DNA from: Nitrospira sp. UBA2083
Lineage (GTDB): Bacteria; Nitrospirota; Nitrospiria; Nitrospirales; Nitrospiraceae
DNA: 64,000 nt
Direction: 5' to 3'
NCBI GenBank assembly: GCA_002331625.1
Contig: DCZN01000078.1
Span: forward strand, 23,217 to 87,216
Shown: piece by piece, positions 48,964 through 58,416 of the stretch
How positions within the stretch are numbered: the stretch's first letter is position 1
Layout: every line of letters begins with the position of its first letter
The notes under the pieces: model-generated
Told to the model about the DNA's origin: nothing
Database searches by the model: none
The model's input: only the letters and a program-made list of their open reading frames with translations
Program-made: the position numbers and the translations under genes

Positions 48964-49836
48964 TTAGATGAGTGCGGCATCTTTTAGAACGTGAATCAAT
49001 TTCTCACGTGGGTCTCGTGCCATTGGACAGAGCGGCAAGCGCAATTCTGGATCTATCTTGCCCATCAGTCCCAGTGCCTCTTTGACGGGAATAGGGTTCG
49101 TTTCGAAGAACAATGCGGCAAAGAGGGGAGAGAGCGCAAAATGAATTCGACGCGCTTTCTCAATGTTCCCATCGGTAAAGGCCTTTACAAGGCCCGCCAT
49201 CTCCGTCGGCATGAGATTGGCCGTTACGGTAATAACACCTTTCCCGCCAACGGCCATCATGGGCAGCGTGAGAGAGTCGTCCCCGGCCAGCACGGTGAGG
49301 CGATCACCGCACATCTGGACAATATCCGAAGCCTGCTGAACCGACCCGCTGCCTTCTTTGACCCCAACGACCGTCTTTAGCGATGAAAGTCGGGCGATCG
49401 TTGATGGGAGCATGTTGACTCCGGTCCGGCCAGGAATGTTATACAAGACCAAAGGTAGGTCGACAGCCTCTGCAACAGCTTTGTAGTGACGGTAGAGGCC
49501 TTCTTGCGTGGGTTTGTTGTAGTAGGGGGTAATCAACAAGGCTCCGTCTGCTCCGGCTTGCTTCGCATGTTTGGTGAGCGCGACGGCCTCCTCAGTACTG
49601 TTGGAACCGGTTCCCGCAATGACTGGAACCCGCCGATGAACGACCTCCACGGTTAACTCTATGACTCGATTGTGTTCGCTGTGCGAAAGCGTCGCGGACT
49701 CGCCGGTGGTTCCACAGGGAACAATGCCGTTGGTACCCTTTGCAATCTGCCATTCGATCAATTCGGCTAACGCACGCTCGTCGACCTTGCCTTGTCGAAA
49801 CGGTGTGACGATAGCAACAAGAGATCCGGTAAACAT
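48964..49836 (-). CDS. dapA: 4-hydroxy-tetrahydrodipicolinate synthase
   Basis: Condenses pyruvate and aspartate semialdehyde. 290-aa TIM barrel. The pyruvate-binding GTTGESATL (about 42-50), YNIPGRTGVNM with the Tyr of the triad (about 131-141) and the Schiff-base Lys in VVGVKEGSG (about K159) are present. The ATG at 49836 has GGAG five bases upstream; an in-frame GTG two codons before is possible. Follows lysA by 11 bases. Confidence 0.97.
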   Translation of the reverse strand: MFTGSLVAIVTPFRQGKVDERALAELIEWQIAKGTNGIVPCGTTGESATLSHSEHNRVIELTVEVVHRRVPVIAGTGSNSTEEAVALTKHAKQAGADGALLITPYYNKPTQEGLYRHYKAVAEAVDLPLVLYNIPGRTGVNMLPSTIARLSSLKTVVGVKEGSGSVQQASDIVQMCGDRLTVLAGDDSLTLPMMAVGGKGVITVTANLMPTEMAGLVKAFTDGNIEKARRIHFALSPLFAALFFETNPIPVKEALGLMGKIDPELRLPLCPMARDPREKLIHVLKDAALI

Positions 49837-49847
49837 ACTCACTCCGC

Positions 49848-51110
49848 TTAGCTGAGGAACGATGGAATCACTTCGCCTCTGATGAGATCGTCGTAGGTTT
49901 CTCGTTCACGAATGACATGAAACTCGCTTCCCTTGACGAGCACTTCCGCCGTGCGAGGTCGAGAATTATAGTTGGAGGCCATGACAAAGCCATAGGCCCC
50001 CGCACTCATCACCGCCAGCAGCTCACCAGGCTTGACGCTCGGTAATGATCGATCCTTCGCCAGAAAATCACCTGATTCACAAACAGGCCCGACGACATCC
50101 ATGGTTTGTTTGGGCCGATGCGCTGCGTTTTCGTTCACGGGTCGGATTTCATGGTAGGCCCCATACAGGCTCGGTCGAATCAGATCGTTCATGGCAGCGT
50201 CAACAATGACAAAGTGCTTCGTTTCTCCGGATTTCTCGTACAGCGCCTTTGTAACCAAAATGCCAGCGTTACCGACGATCACTCGGCCTGGCTCCATGAC
50301 GAGCGTTACCCCTAAGTCTTTGACGAGCGGCGAGACGGCATTCGCCAGGTCCAGTGGTAAGGGCGGTTTCTCTTCCGAATAGGTGATGCCAAGTCCTCCG
50401 CCGATGTTCAAGTAGCGGATATCGATGCCCTGCCCTTTCAGTCGGTCGATGAGTGCCACAACCTTCTTCAACGAATCGACGAAGGGTGTCACATCAGTCA
50501 GCTGGGAGCCGATATGGGCATGCACGCCAACGACGTCGATGTGACTCAACGAGGAGGCCGTTTTGTATTCCTCTAGTGCGCGATCAGATGCGATGCCGAA
50601 TTTACTCTTCTTCATTCCGGTCGAAATGTAGGGATGTGTTTTAGGGTCCACGTCCGGGTTAATCCGCAACGCGATCCGTGCTTTCTTGCCGACCGAGGCC
50701 GCCACGTCGTTGATGGCATGGATCTCAGCTGAGGATTCGACATTGAACATCAAGATATCTGCCTTCAGCGCATCGCGAATTTCTTCGGGAGCCTTGCCGA
50801 CCCCTGCGAACACGATCTTTGAAGCAGGAACGCCTGCCTTCAAGGCACGAAAGAGTTCTCCTCCCGACACGATATCCACTCCGCTACCTTCCCGGGCCAT
50901 CAGTCGTAAGACGGCAAGGTTAGAATTTGCTTTCATCGCAAAGGCAATCACGTGGGGAATATCCTTGAAGGCATTATCGTAGGCATGGAAATGGCGGAGG
51001 AGAGTCGCATGGCTATAGACGTAGCATGGAGTGCCAAGTTCTTTTGCAATCCGACTGATCGGCACCTGTTCGCAGTATAACTCCCCATGGTGGTACTCGA
51101 AGGTATGCAT
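49848..51110 (-). CDS. lysA: Diaminopimelate decarboxylase
   Basis: PLP enzyme making lysine from meso-diaminopimelate. 420 aa, fold-type III. VIAFAMKANSNLAVLRLM with the PLP Lys (about K59), GVHAHIGSQLTDVTPF (about 196), LNIGGGLGI (glycine loop) and the Cys-containing VVGPVCESGDFLAKDRSLP are all present. It follows the small LptM-like lipoprotein gene by 40 bases within the arg-lys operon. Confidence 0.97.
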   Translation of the reverse strand: MHTFEYHHGELYCEQVPISRIAKELGTPCYVYSHATLLRHFHAYDNAFKDIPHVIAFAMKANSNLAVLRLMAREGSGVDIVSGGELFRALKAGVPASKIVFAGVGKAPEEIRDALKADILMFNVESSAEIHAINDVAASVGKKARIALRINPDVDPKTHPYISTGMKKSKFGIASDRALEEYKTASSLSHIDVVGVHAHIGSQLTDVTPFVDSLKKVVALIDRLKGQGIDIRYLNIGGGLGITYSEEKPPLPLDLANAVSPLVKDLGVTLVMEPGRVIVGNAGILVTKALYEKSGETKHFVIVDAAMNDLIRPSLYGAYHEIRPVNENAAHRPKQTMDVVGPVCESGDFLAKDRSLPSVKPGELLAVMSAGAYGFVMASNYNSRPRTAEVLVKGSEFHVIRERETYDDLIRGEVIPSFLS

Positions 51111-51150
51111 TGTCCTAATCCTTGATTAACGAAGGTTTATTCAAAAAGAT

Positions 51151-51378
51151 TTATCGCGTTCCAACCGGCTGTGATGGCGGTAGACTCATGTCATGGCCAT
51201 CGAGAAGCGGATCTGCCACGTTTGAATCTATTGCCTCACGTCCAGCCTCTAAAGCATGTTGTCTCTTTTGTTTTTCAACTGTGGGGGCGACACCCACATA
51301 ATCAGGAGGAACAGGAGTTCCCACCACGCCACAAGAACCCCCAAAAGCCATCGTCAAGAGAATCATTAGAGCTCTCAT
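51151..51378 (-). CDS. Small LptM/YifL-like lipoprotein
   Basis: 75-aa lipoprotein. MRALMILLTMAFGGSCGVVG gives a short signal with the lipid Cys at 16; CGVVGTPVPPDY matches the CGxxGPxxxP start typical of LptM (YifL), a small lipoprotein that helps mature the LptD barrel in enterobacteria and is often encoded beside dapF/lysA. The ATG overlaps the argH stop (ATGA), and lysA follows. The mature tail is longer than usual and polar. Confidence 0.72.
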   Translation of the reverse strand: MRALMILLTMAFGGSCGVVGTPVPPDYVGVAPTVEKQKRQHALEAGREAIDSNVADPLLDGHDMSLPPSQPVGTR

Positions 51379-52787
51379 GAGAGAACCTTTTCAAGTTCCT
51401 TAATCCGTTGCGCCACACGAGCCCTGGCGGTCCCGCCGACTTGATCTTTATGATCGATTGCCGCGGCGGTCGTCAATCGAGAGAATACGTCTTGTTCTAT
51501 CCGATCAGAGAAAGCTTGCAATTCTTGAAGCGACAAGTTGGTCACATCCAGCCCTCGATCAAATGCGGCTCGGACGATACGTCCCGTGATACCGTGCGCT
51601 TCTCGAAAAGGTACTCCTCTCAAGACCAAGTAGTCAGCCAGTTCCGTAGCCAAAAGTCCACCGCCCTGTAATGCTTGTGCGAGGGCTTCTCGGTTGAGGT
51701 GTAGCCGACGCATGAGCTCCGTCATCACTTCAAGCGAGGATGCCACCGTATCTAGGGCATCGAAGAGTGCCGGTTTGTCCTCCTGTAAGTCACGATTATA
51801 ACTGAGTGGCAGGCCCTTTAGCATGGTCAGCAAATTGACCAGGTGACCGTACACTCGGCCTGTTTTGCCCCGGACCAACTCGGGGATGTCCGGGTTTTTC
51901 TTCTGAGGCATCATACTGCTTCCCGTGCAGAACGCATCGGGGAGGTCAACAAAGCGAAATTCCTGCGAGGCCCACACGATCAATTCTTCGCTAAGCCGAG
52001 ACAAATGCATCATGGTAATCGAGAGGGTGGATGCAACTTCAATCATGAAATCACGGTCAGAAACCGCGTCCATACTGTTTACAGTAATGGCGGGAAAGCC
52101 GAGCAAATCAGCCGTATATCGTCGGTTGACCGGATAATTGGTGCCGGCTAGGGCGCCTGATCCAAGCGGCATGACATTGAGCCGGCCTCTGGCATCGTGC
52201 AGGCGCCCCTTGTCTCGTTCAAACATCTCCACATAGGCCAGCAGGTGATGTGCGAACAGAACCGGTTGGGCACGCTGTAAATGCGTATACCCGGGCATCA
52301 TAATTGCGCGGTTGGCGCGAGCCTTGGAGACCAGTACACGCTGCAATCCGATCAGTCGCGCAGACAGCTTGTCCAACTGTGTGCGCAAGTACAGCCGAAT
52401 ATCCAAGGCCACTTGATCATTCCGGCTTCGACCCGTGTGCAATTTACCACCGAGTGGACCGATCAGTTCGGTCAATCTCCGTTCGATTGCCATGTGGATA
52501 TCTTCGTCTTGAGGCGTGAAGACAAAACGCTCTTGATCGAACTCTCGTTTCACGGTGTCCAATCCCTGAACAATCGCGCGCGTCTCCGCTCGCGTGAGAA
52601 CGCGGGCCTTTTCAAGTGTCTTGCAATGAGCGATGCTCCCCGCAATGTCTTCGGCATAGAGTCGGCTGTCGATCGCCACCGAACGAGTAAAGGCTTCGAC
52701 CAGCCGATCGGTCTGTTCTCGAAACCGGCCTTCCCAGGCTTTCGTTCGGCTGCGAGTTGCCTTCGACCGGTTCTTACTCTTGGCCAT
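51375..52787 (-). CDS. argH: Argininosuccinate lyase
   Basis: Final step of arginine synthesis, releasing fumarate. 470 aa. AWEGRFREQTDRLVEAFTRS-type start, HTGRSRNDQVALDIRLYLR (about 110-128), MPGYTHLQRAQPV with the catalytic His/Thr, and the signature GSSMMPQKKNPDIPELVRGKTG (in part) are present. Its first base overlaps the last base of the argG stop (TGATG). A short basic N-terminal extension (KSKNRSKATRSRTK) precedes the core. Confidence 0.98.
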   Translation of the reverse strand: MAKSKNRSKATRSRTKAWEGRFREQTDRLVEAFTRSVAIDSRLYAEDIAGSIAHCKTLEKARVLTRAETRAIVQGLDTVKREFDQERFVFTPQDEDIHMAIERRLTELIGPLGGKLHTGRSRNDQVALDIRLYLRTQLDKLSARLIGLQRVLVSKARANRAIMMPGYTHLQRAQPVLFAHHLLAYVEMFERDKGRLHDARGRLNVMPLGSGALAGTNYPVNRRYTADLLGFPAITVNSMDAVSDRDFMIEVASTLSITMMHLSRLSEELIVWASQEFRFVDLPDAFCTGSSMMPQKKNPDIPELVRGKTGRVYGHLVNLLTMLKGLPLSYNRDLQEDKPALFDALDTVASSLEVMTELMRRLHLNREALAQALQGGGLLATELADYLVLRGVPFREAHGITGRIVRAAFDRGLDVTNLSLQELQAFSDRIEQDVFSRLTTAAAIDHKDQVGGTARARVAQRIKELEKVLS

Positions 52788-54001
52788 CAGGATGAGGCTT
52801 TCTTTCTCTGTGCGCGAATCTTCAGACGTAATGCGCTCAGGCGGATAAACCCTTCCGCATCCTTTTGGTTATAGACGTCATCTTCTTCGAATGTCGCGAT
52901 GTCGAGCCGATAGAGTGACCGTTTCGACTTGCGTCCCACCAGCGTACAGCTGCCCTTGTACAGTTTGACCCTCGCGACACCGCTGACGTCTGTCTGGGCC
53001 TCATCGATCGCGGCTTGCAACATTTCGCGCTCAGGGCTAAACCAATAGCCGTTGTAGATCAGATCGGAAAATCGAGGGATCAGGCTGTCGCGGAAATGGA
53101 GGACCTCGCGGTCCATCGTCAAAGACTCAATCCCTCGATGTGCAACATGCAGAATCGTTCCCCCCGGCGTTTCATACACCCCGCGTGATTTCATTCCAAC
53201 ATAGCGGTTTTCAACCAGATCGACCCGACCGATTCCATGCGCGCCTCCTACGGTATTGAGATGGGCAAGCAACGCGGCGGGGCTCATCCTTTTCCCGTTG
53301 ACTGCCACGGGGTTGCCTGCCTGGTACTCAATCTCAACTTCCTGGGGCTTATCCGGCGCTCGTTCTGGCGAAACGGTCATCTGGAAGATTTCATCGGGCG
53401 GCGATTCCCAGGGGTCTTCAAGAATGCCCCCTTCATAACTGATGTGGAACAGATTTGGGTCCGTGCTGTAGGGCTTGGCTTTTGTCGCCGTCACGGGAAT
53501 ACCGTGCCGGTCGGCATATTCAATCAATTCACGCCGAGACCGCATGGTCCATTCCCGCCAGGGTGCGATAATCTTCAGGTTCGGCGCGAGGGCCATATAG
53601 GTCAACTCGAAACGGACCTGATCATTACCCTTTCCGGTCGCTCCGTGCGAGACCGCTTCGGCGCCTTCTTTCAACGCGATCTCAGCCTGTCGACGAGCAA
53701 TCAGCGGGCGGGCGATGGACGTGCCTAAGAGGTAACAACCTTCATACATCGCATTCCCGCGCAACATCGGGAACACGTAATCTTTGACAAATACCTCACG
53801 CAGATCTTCGACGTACACCTTCTTGACGCCGAGCGCCCGAGCTTTGGCTTTGACGGCCTTCAGATCTTCGCCCTGTCCAAGGTCGGCGCAAAAGGCAATG
53901 ACTTCGGCCTGGTAGGTTTCCTGCAGCCACTTGAGAATGACCGATGTATCCAGTCCCCCCGAATAGGCCAGGACGATTTTCTTGAGCGATGTGGGTTTCA
54001 T
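52787..54001 (-). CDS. argG: Argininosuccinate synthase
   Basis: ATP-dependent joining of citrulline and aspartate. 404 aa. The PP-loop [19 protein letters not shown] (8-26), [17 protein letters not shown] and [16 protein letters not shown] are hallmarks, as is [21 protein letters not shown] (in part). Second to argF by nine bases, coupled to argH by a one-base overlap. Confidence 0.98.
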   Translation of the reverse strand: MKPTSLKKIVLAYSGGLDTSVILKWLQETYQAEVIAFCADLGQGEDLKAVKAKARALGVKKVYVEDLREVFVKDYVFPMLRGNAMYEGCYLLGTSIARPLIARRQAEIALKEGAEAVSHGATGKGNDQVRFELTYMALAPNLKIIAPWREWTMRSRRELIEYADRHGIPVTATKAKPYSTDPNLFHISYEGGILEDPWESPPDEIFQMTVSPERAPDKPQEVEIEYQAGNPVAVNGKRMSPAALLAHLNTVGGAHGIGRVDLVENRYVGMKSRGVYETPGGTILHVAHRGIESLTMDREVLHFRDSLIPRFSDLIYNGYWFSPEREMLQAAIDEAQTDVSGVARVKLYKGSCTLVGRKSKRSLYRLDIATFEEDDVYNQKDAEGFIRLSALRLKIRAQRKKASS

Positions 54002-54010
54002 GGTGAAGTT

Positions 54011-54988
54011 CTACCGAGTCCCTTTCGTGCGGCTGAGGAGTTGAGCCAGAATTGCCTTCTGCATGTGCAAACGATTTTCCGCCTGATCGATCACCACCGA
54101 CTGCGGACCATCCAACACATCGGCGGTAATCTCTTCCCCCCGATGAGCCGGCAAGCAATGCATGACAATGGCGTCGGGCTTCGCCCGTTGCAGCAGTCGT
54201 TGGTTGAGTTGATAGGGTGAGAGTGTCCGTAACCGTCTGGCGTGTTCCCGTTCACGGCCCATGCTGATCCACACATCGGTGTAAAGGATGTCCGCTTCCT
54301 TCACAGCCACGAGGGGATTTTCCACCACTTCGATCGCGGCGCCGGTGGTCTGCCCTTCCATTCTTGCGCGGTCGATGACACGCTGATCGGGCTGATAGCC
54401 TGACGGGCACCCAATGACGACGCGCATACCCATTTTGGCTCCCGCTTCGACGAGCGAGTTGGCCACATTGTTACCATCTCCAATGTAGGCCAAACTGAGT
54501 CCCTTGAGCCGACCCTTGAATTCCTGAATCGTCATGAGATCGGACAGGGCCTGGCAGGGGTGACTATGGTCGGTGAGTCCGTTAATGACGGGCATGGCGG
54601 CTTCAGTCGCCCATTCCTCGACGATCGAGTGATCATACGTTCGAATCACAATGCCATCGAGGTAGCGGGACAAGACTCGTGCGGTGTCCGAGACCGTCTC
54701 TCCACGCGAGAGCTGAATATCGCCCATGGGAAGAACCAGCGTATAGCCTCCGAGCTGGTTCATGCCTGCTTCAAACGAGACCCGAGTCCTGGTCGATGGC
54801 TTTTGAAACAGCAGTCCGAGGGTTTTCCCACGAAGCAATCGATGTGGAGTACCCCGGCGCTGTTGTTTCTTAAGCAGTGCCGCGAGGCGCAACAGGTCCT
54901 GGATTTGCCTTCGCGGCATGGTGGCGACGTCGAGCAGATCCTTGGCGTAGTGCTTGGGGCGGCTTGTATGTCTGGCCCGTACGGTCAT
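54011..54988 (-). CDS. argF: Ornithine carbamoyltransferase
   Basis: Makes citrulline from ornithine and carbamoyl phosphate. 325 aa. LFQKPSTRTRVSFEAGMNQLGG (in part: KPSTRTRVSFE, the carbamoyl-phosphate site), GLTDHSHPCQALSDLMTIQE with the HPCQ motif, and MHCLPAHRGEEIT with the catalytic Cys are present. The ATG overlaps the argD stop (ATGA). Confidence 0.98.
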   Translation of the reverse strand: MTVRARHTSRPKHYAKDLLDVATMPRRQIQDLLRLAALLKKQQRRGTPHRLLRGKTLGLLFQKPSTRTRVSFEAGMNQLGGYTLVLPMGDIQLSRGETVSDTARVLSRYLDGIVIRTYDHSIVEEWATEAAMPVINGLTDHSHPCQALSDLMTIQEFKGRLKGLSLAYIGDGNNVANSLVEAGAKMGMRVVIGCPSGYQPDQRVIDRARMEGQTTGAAIEVVENPLVAVKEADILYTDVWISMGREREHARRLRTLSPYQLNQRLLQRAKPDAIVMHCLPAHRGEEITADVLDGPQSVVIDQAENRLHMQKAILAQLLSRTKGTR

Positions 54989-56205
54989 GAACGGTGTGCG
55001 TCTTTGTCCGCTGTCTGGCGCTGGGTAAACAGCGTAGCAAGGAGGTCAAGGAGCCTGTCCACTTCCTGCTGAGTAATGATCAAGGGTGGCACAAAGCGCA
55101 GCACACGCTCATTAGCGGCGTTCACGAGCACGCCGCGCGCGAGTGCCTCGGCGACCAGCGTTCTGGCATCGATCGTCAGCTCTATTCCCTGTAAGAGGCC
55201 AAGGCCGCGCACCTCTTGCACGACTCGGTGGCGGTCCTTGCAGTCGGCTAATCCCTTCGCCAAATATTCGCCCATGCGCTTCGCATTGTCCAACACATGC
55301 CCATCGAGCAGTATTCGGCAGACGGCAAGCGCCGCGGCACAGGCCAGTGGATTTCCACCGAACGTTGAAGCATGCGATCCCGGAGTGAACGCGGCGGCCA
55401 CTGAATCTTTTGCGAGGCAGGCTCCGATGGGAACCCCTCCGGCAAGGCCTTTGGCGAGGGTCATAATGTCGGGCTGAACCCCGAGTTGCTCGTAGGCGAA
55501 GAGGGTACCCGTTCGGCCCATCCCGGTTTGGATCTCATCGAAAATAAGCAGAATGTCCTGCTGTGTGCAGAGGTTGCGGAGGCTTTTGAGATACTCCCGG
55601 CCGGCGACATACACCCCGCCTTCCGCCTGAATCGGCTCCAGCATGATTGCGGCGGTCTTCTCATTGACCATGGATTCAATCGCAGAGAAATCATTAAACG
55701 GTGCATAAGTAAAACCGGGCATCAACGGCTCGAAGCCCTTCTGGACTTTCTCCTGTCCCGTCGCCGTCACCATGGCTAACGTCCGGCCATGGAACGAATT
55801 CTTCATCGTGATGATTTCAAAACGATTGGGGCCATGTCGTTCATGTCCATAGCGCCGTGCGAGCTTGATCGCCGCCTCATTTGCTTCGGCCCCGCTATTG
55901 CAAAAGAACACGCGGTCGGCAAACGAGTGGTCGACCAGCAAATGGGCCAGCTTCACTTGTGGCTCGGTATAATAGAGGTTGGATGTATGGATGAGTTGGG
56001 CTGCTTGGCGCTGGATCGCCCGGACAAGATCTGGATGGCCATGTCCCAAGACATTGACAGCGATCCCAGCGACGAAATCTAGGTACTCTCGTCCTTCCAG
56101 ATCATAAACTTTCGAGCCTCGCCCCCGCACAATCGAGAGTGGCTGGCGGCTGTACGTCTGCATCAGGTACTTGGCAGCATCGTCTTTCAGTTCATCAGTC
56201 GGCAT
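54985..56205 (-). CDS. argD: Acetylornithine aminotransferase
   Basis: PLP-dependent, fourth step of arginine synthesis; many members also act on succinyl-diaminopimelate. 406 aa, class III. YLDFVAGIAVNVLGHGHPD, FFCNSGAEANEAAIKLARRYG, the Asp of LLIFDEIQTGMGRTG and the PLP Lys in MTLAKGLAGGVPIGA (about K255) are clear. First gene of the eight-gene operon argD-F-G-H-lptM-like-lysA-dapA-dapB, with AAGGGGA before the ATG. Confidence 0.96.
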   Translation of the reverse strand: MPTDELKDDAAKYLMQTYSRQPLSIVRGRGSKVYDLEGREYLDFVAGIAVNVLGHGHPDLVRAIQRQAAQLIHTSNLYYTEPQVKLAHLLVDHSFADRVFFCNSGAEANEAAIKLARRYGHERHGPNRFEIITMKNSFHGRTLAMVTATGQEKVQKGFEPLMPGFTYAPFNDFSAIESMVNEKTAAIMLEPIQAEGGVYVAGREYLKSLRNLCTQQDILLIFDEIQTGMGRTGTLFAYEQLGVQPDIMTLAKGLAGGVPIGACLAKDSVAAAFTPGSHASTFGGNPLACAAALAVCRILLDGHVLDNAKRMGEYLAKGLADCKDRHRVVQEVRGLGLLQGIELTIDARTLVAEALARGVLVNAANERVLRFVPPLIITQQEVDRLLDLLATLFTQRQTADKDAHRS

Positions 56206-56377
56206 CGAACGTATCCCCTTAGAAAGGAAGGAAAACTAGCATAGGGGCAAGGGGAAGAGCAATAAGTGCCGGGTTCGGATAACGCGTTCTCAGGCATGTG
56301 CGTCGTGAAGAGATTTACAGTCAACTTCTTTCAAATGACCCGCTCTTCCGTTTCTGAGTATGGTAAGCTGCGTCGCA

Positions 56378-57031
56378 ATGACGACCTGTGGTCAGTGTCA
56401 ACAACAGAATCCCGACGACGCCAACTTCTGCCATCAGTGTGGAGTCAAGCTGCTTGAAGCCAAGGCATCAGCCGAAACGACTGCCGAGACACCCCCTGCG
56501 CAGCCGGCTCAGGATGAGGAGACGCTGTGGCGCCAATTCGTCGGCCCTCATGCCGACCACTACCTGACTGTCTTCAGAAAGTTTTCTTCGAACGGCCAAC
56601 CACGGTTTGCTCTCTCGTGGAACTGGCCGGCATTTCTCTATATTTCGTTCCTGTGGTTTCTGTACCGGAAGATGTATCTGCACGCGTTCGTGTATGCCGT
56701 CGGTCCCATGGTCTCAACGTATCTGACGGGGGATCTTTCTGCCGGCATCATCTGGAGCATCATGGCTGGGGCGACAGCCAACTATCTGTATTATTGGCAT
56801 TGCCGTGAGCACATTGGTGAAATCAAGAAGACGAGTCGGATGGATCCCGTTACCCAAGAAAACGCGCTCAAAGAATCGGGCGGGGTGCAGCCCTACGTCA
56901 TCTGGGTCGGGGTGTTCTTCTATATTCTTTTTCTCGCGACATTGGCCAAGATGGTGCAAGAAGGACCCCCTGATCTGGATCATTCGCCCGGTCGACCGGC
57001 AAAGCAAGCCGCCATGTCTCCTCAGGCTTGA
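56378..57031 (+). CDS. Zinc-ribbon membrane protein (DUF2628-like)
   Basis: 217-aa protein. A zinc-ribbon, CGQC and CHQC (about 4-21), leads into an Ala/Pro-rich linker, then [21 protein letters not shown] and a membrane part with about four helices: [30 protein letters not shown] (quoted in part), [27 protein letters not shown] and [20 protein letters not shown]. The [38 protein letters not shown] block is characteristic of the DUF2628 family. Divergent from argD. Function unknown. Confidence 0.75.
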   Translation: MTTCGQCQQQNPDDANFCHQCGVKLLEAKASAETTAETPPAQPAQDEETLWRQFVGPHADHYLTVFRKFSSNGQPRFALSWNWPAFLYISFLWFLYRKMYLHAFVYAVGPMVSTYLTGDLSAGIIWSIMAGATANYLYYWHCREHIGEIKKTSRMDPVTQENALKESGGVQPYVIWVGVFFYILFLATLAKMVQEGPPDLDHSPGRPAKQAAMSPQA

Positions 57032-57102
57032 CTTGGTATGGTCATGGGGTATTCATTGGGTACTGGACTAGGGTTGATCACCTTGGTAGAAAAGGATGCG
57101 GG

Positions 57103-57708
57103 ATGGCTCGATTAATTTTACTTCGTCACGGTGAATCGCAGTGGAACCTTGAAAATCGCTTTACGGGGTGGGTGGATGTACCGCTTTCGCCGAAAGGAAT
57201 AGAAGAGGCCAAGCAAGCCGGCGAGAAGCTCCGTGGGTATAGATTTGACCGGGCCTTTTCGTCGGTTCTTGCCAGGGCGAACGAGACCCTGCGAATTGTG
57301 TTGGAAACCACCGGACAGACCGATCTCCCCCTCGAAAAAGACAAAGCCCTGAATGAGCGGATGTATGGAGAACTTCAAGGTCTGAATAAGGCAGAAACCG
57401 CCAAGAAGTACGGCGATGCACAAGTGAAGATTTGGCGAAGAAGTTATGATGTACGGCCACCTGGGGGAGAAAGCCTCAAAGATACGGCCGAGCGGGCATT
57501 ACCCTACTATGAGAAAATGATCAAGCCGTATTTGCTGAAGGGAGAAACGATCATCATTGCCGCACACGGCAACAGTCTGCGTGCGCTGGTCATGGAGTTG
57601 GATCACTTGTCCAAAGAAGAGGTCCTGGAGTTGAACATTCCAACGGGTGTGCCGTTGCTCTATGAATTTGACGAGAGCGGCAAAGTCCTTTCACACCGCT
57701 ACCTCTGA
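57103..57708 (+). CDS. gpmA: 2,3-bisphosphoglycerate-dependent phosphoglycerate mutase
   Basis: Interconverts 3- and 2-phosphoglycerate. 201 aa, shorter than the 247-aa E. coli enzyme but like other compact bacterial dPGMs. [28 protein letters not shown] carries the phosphohistidine RHGES (His about 9), [16 protein letters not shown] the Glu acid, [17 protein letters not shown], and [17 protein letters not shown] the second His. The ATG at 57103 has AAAGGA upstream; a longer frame overlaps the previous gene. Confidence 0.94.
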   Translation: MARLILLRHGESQWNLENRFTGWVDVPLSPKGIEEAKQAGEKLRGYRFDRAFSSVLARANETLRIVLETTGQTDLPLEKDKALNERMYGELQGLNKAETAKKYGDAQVKIWRRSYDVRPPGGESLKDTAERALPYYEKMIKPYLLKGETIIIAAHGNSLRALVMELDHLSKEEVLELNIPTGVPLLYEFDESGKVLSHRYL

Positions 57709-57747
57709 CTGATTTGTGAGCCAGCCTCCTGACGGCAAACCCTACTC

Positions 57748-58224
57748 CTATTCCTCCAACAACCGGCCATATTCCGAAGCCGGTGCGAAGTCGATCAGTA
57801 ACACCAACATTTTCGAACGGTCATCTGACGAGATAAGCCCCTGGTCTTCGATCATGCCTGCCACTTCGGCGCAAATACCTGAGTGGCTAATCCCTTCACA
57901 ATCAACCAAGTGTGCGTAATGCTCCCGTCGCACGGCCAGTTCGCGTTGATACTCACTCCAGCTTCCACTTCCAAACCGGCCTGAATCCCACCATTCATTG
58001 CAGATCGCGTCGAACAGAGCTTCTTTGATGACGGCCCGATATTTCGTGGGAATCTGCGCGTCCACCGCGGCCAGGACCCAATAGAGATTCAACGAGAGGA
58101 TTTCACGCGCGATCTCCGGGATGTGAGTTTCGGCAGCCTCGATACCATACTCCTTGAGGTGAGAGATGGTGATCGGGCGCGGCATAGTCTGGAACAGTGT
58201 GGCCGCAGCTTCTGCTGGAGTCAT
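57748..58224 (-). CDS. Hypothetical soluble protein
   Basis: Unrecognised 158-aa protein, mostly helical, with no signal or membrane segment. Notable segments: ALFDAICNEWWDSGRFGSGSWSEYQRELA (in part: NEWWDSGRFG) and HYAHLVDCEGISHSGICAEVAGMI. AGAGG precedes the ATG at 58224. Convergent to gpmA with only 40 bases between. Confidence 0.55.
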   Translation of the reverse strand: MTPAEAAATLFQTMPRPITISHLKEYGIEAAETHIPEIAREILSLNLYWVLAAVDAQIPTKYRAVIKEALFDAICNEWWDSGRFGSGSWSEYQRELAVRREHYAHLVDCEGISHSGICAEVAGMIEDQGLISSDDRSKMLVLLIDFAPASEYGRLLEE

Positions 58225-58371
58225 AAAAACCTCTGATGGTTCCATAGGATATGGTACTACCAGTCACACTCTCAAGCCTGAGCGCCGAGGGGTGAAGCTT
58301 TTTCCGCCTAGAAATTTGGAGAGAGGGGGAATGAAGGGCGAAGAGGGAGTGGAGTGACAAGGAATCAAACT

Positions 58372-58404
58372 GACCATGCCGGCTTATGATTGGCCGGCAT
58401 GGTC
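58372..58404. terminator. Perfect 12-bp hairpin downstream of the OmpA-family gene
   Basis: GACCATGCCGGC and GCCGGCATGGTC form a perfect 12-bp stem with a 9-base loop, 13 bases after the stop of the minus-strand OmpA-family gene. The following bases are AGTTTGATT, so the T tract is weak. Confidence 0.6.
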
Positions 58405-58416
58405 CTCAGCGGGCGG

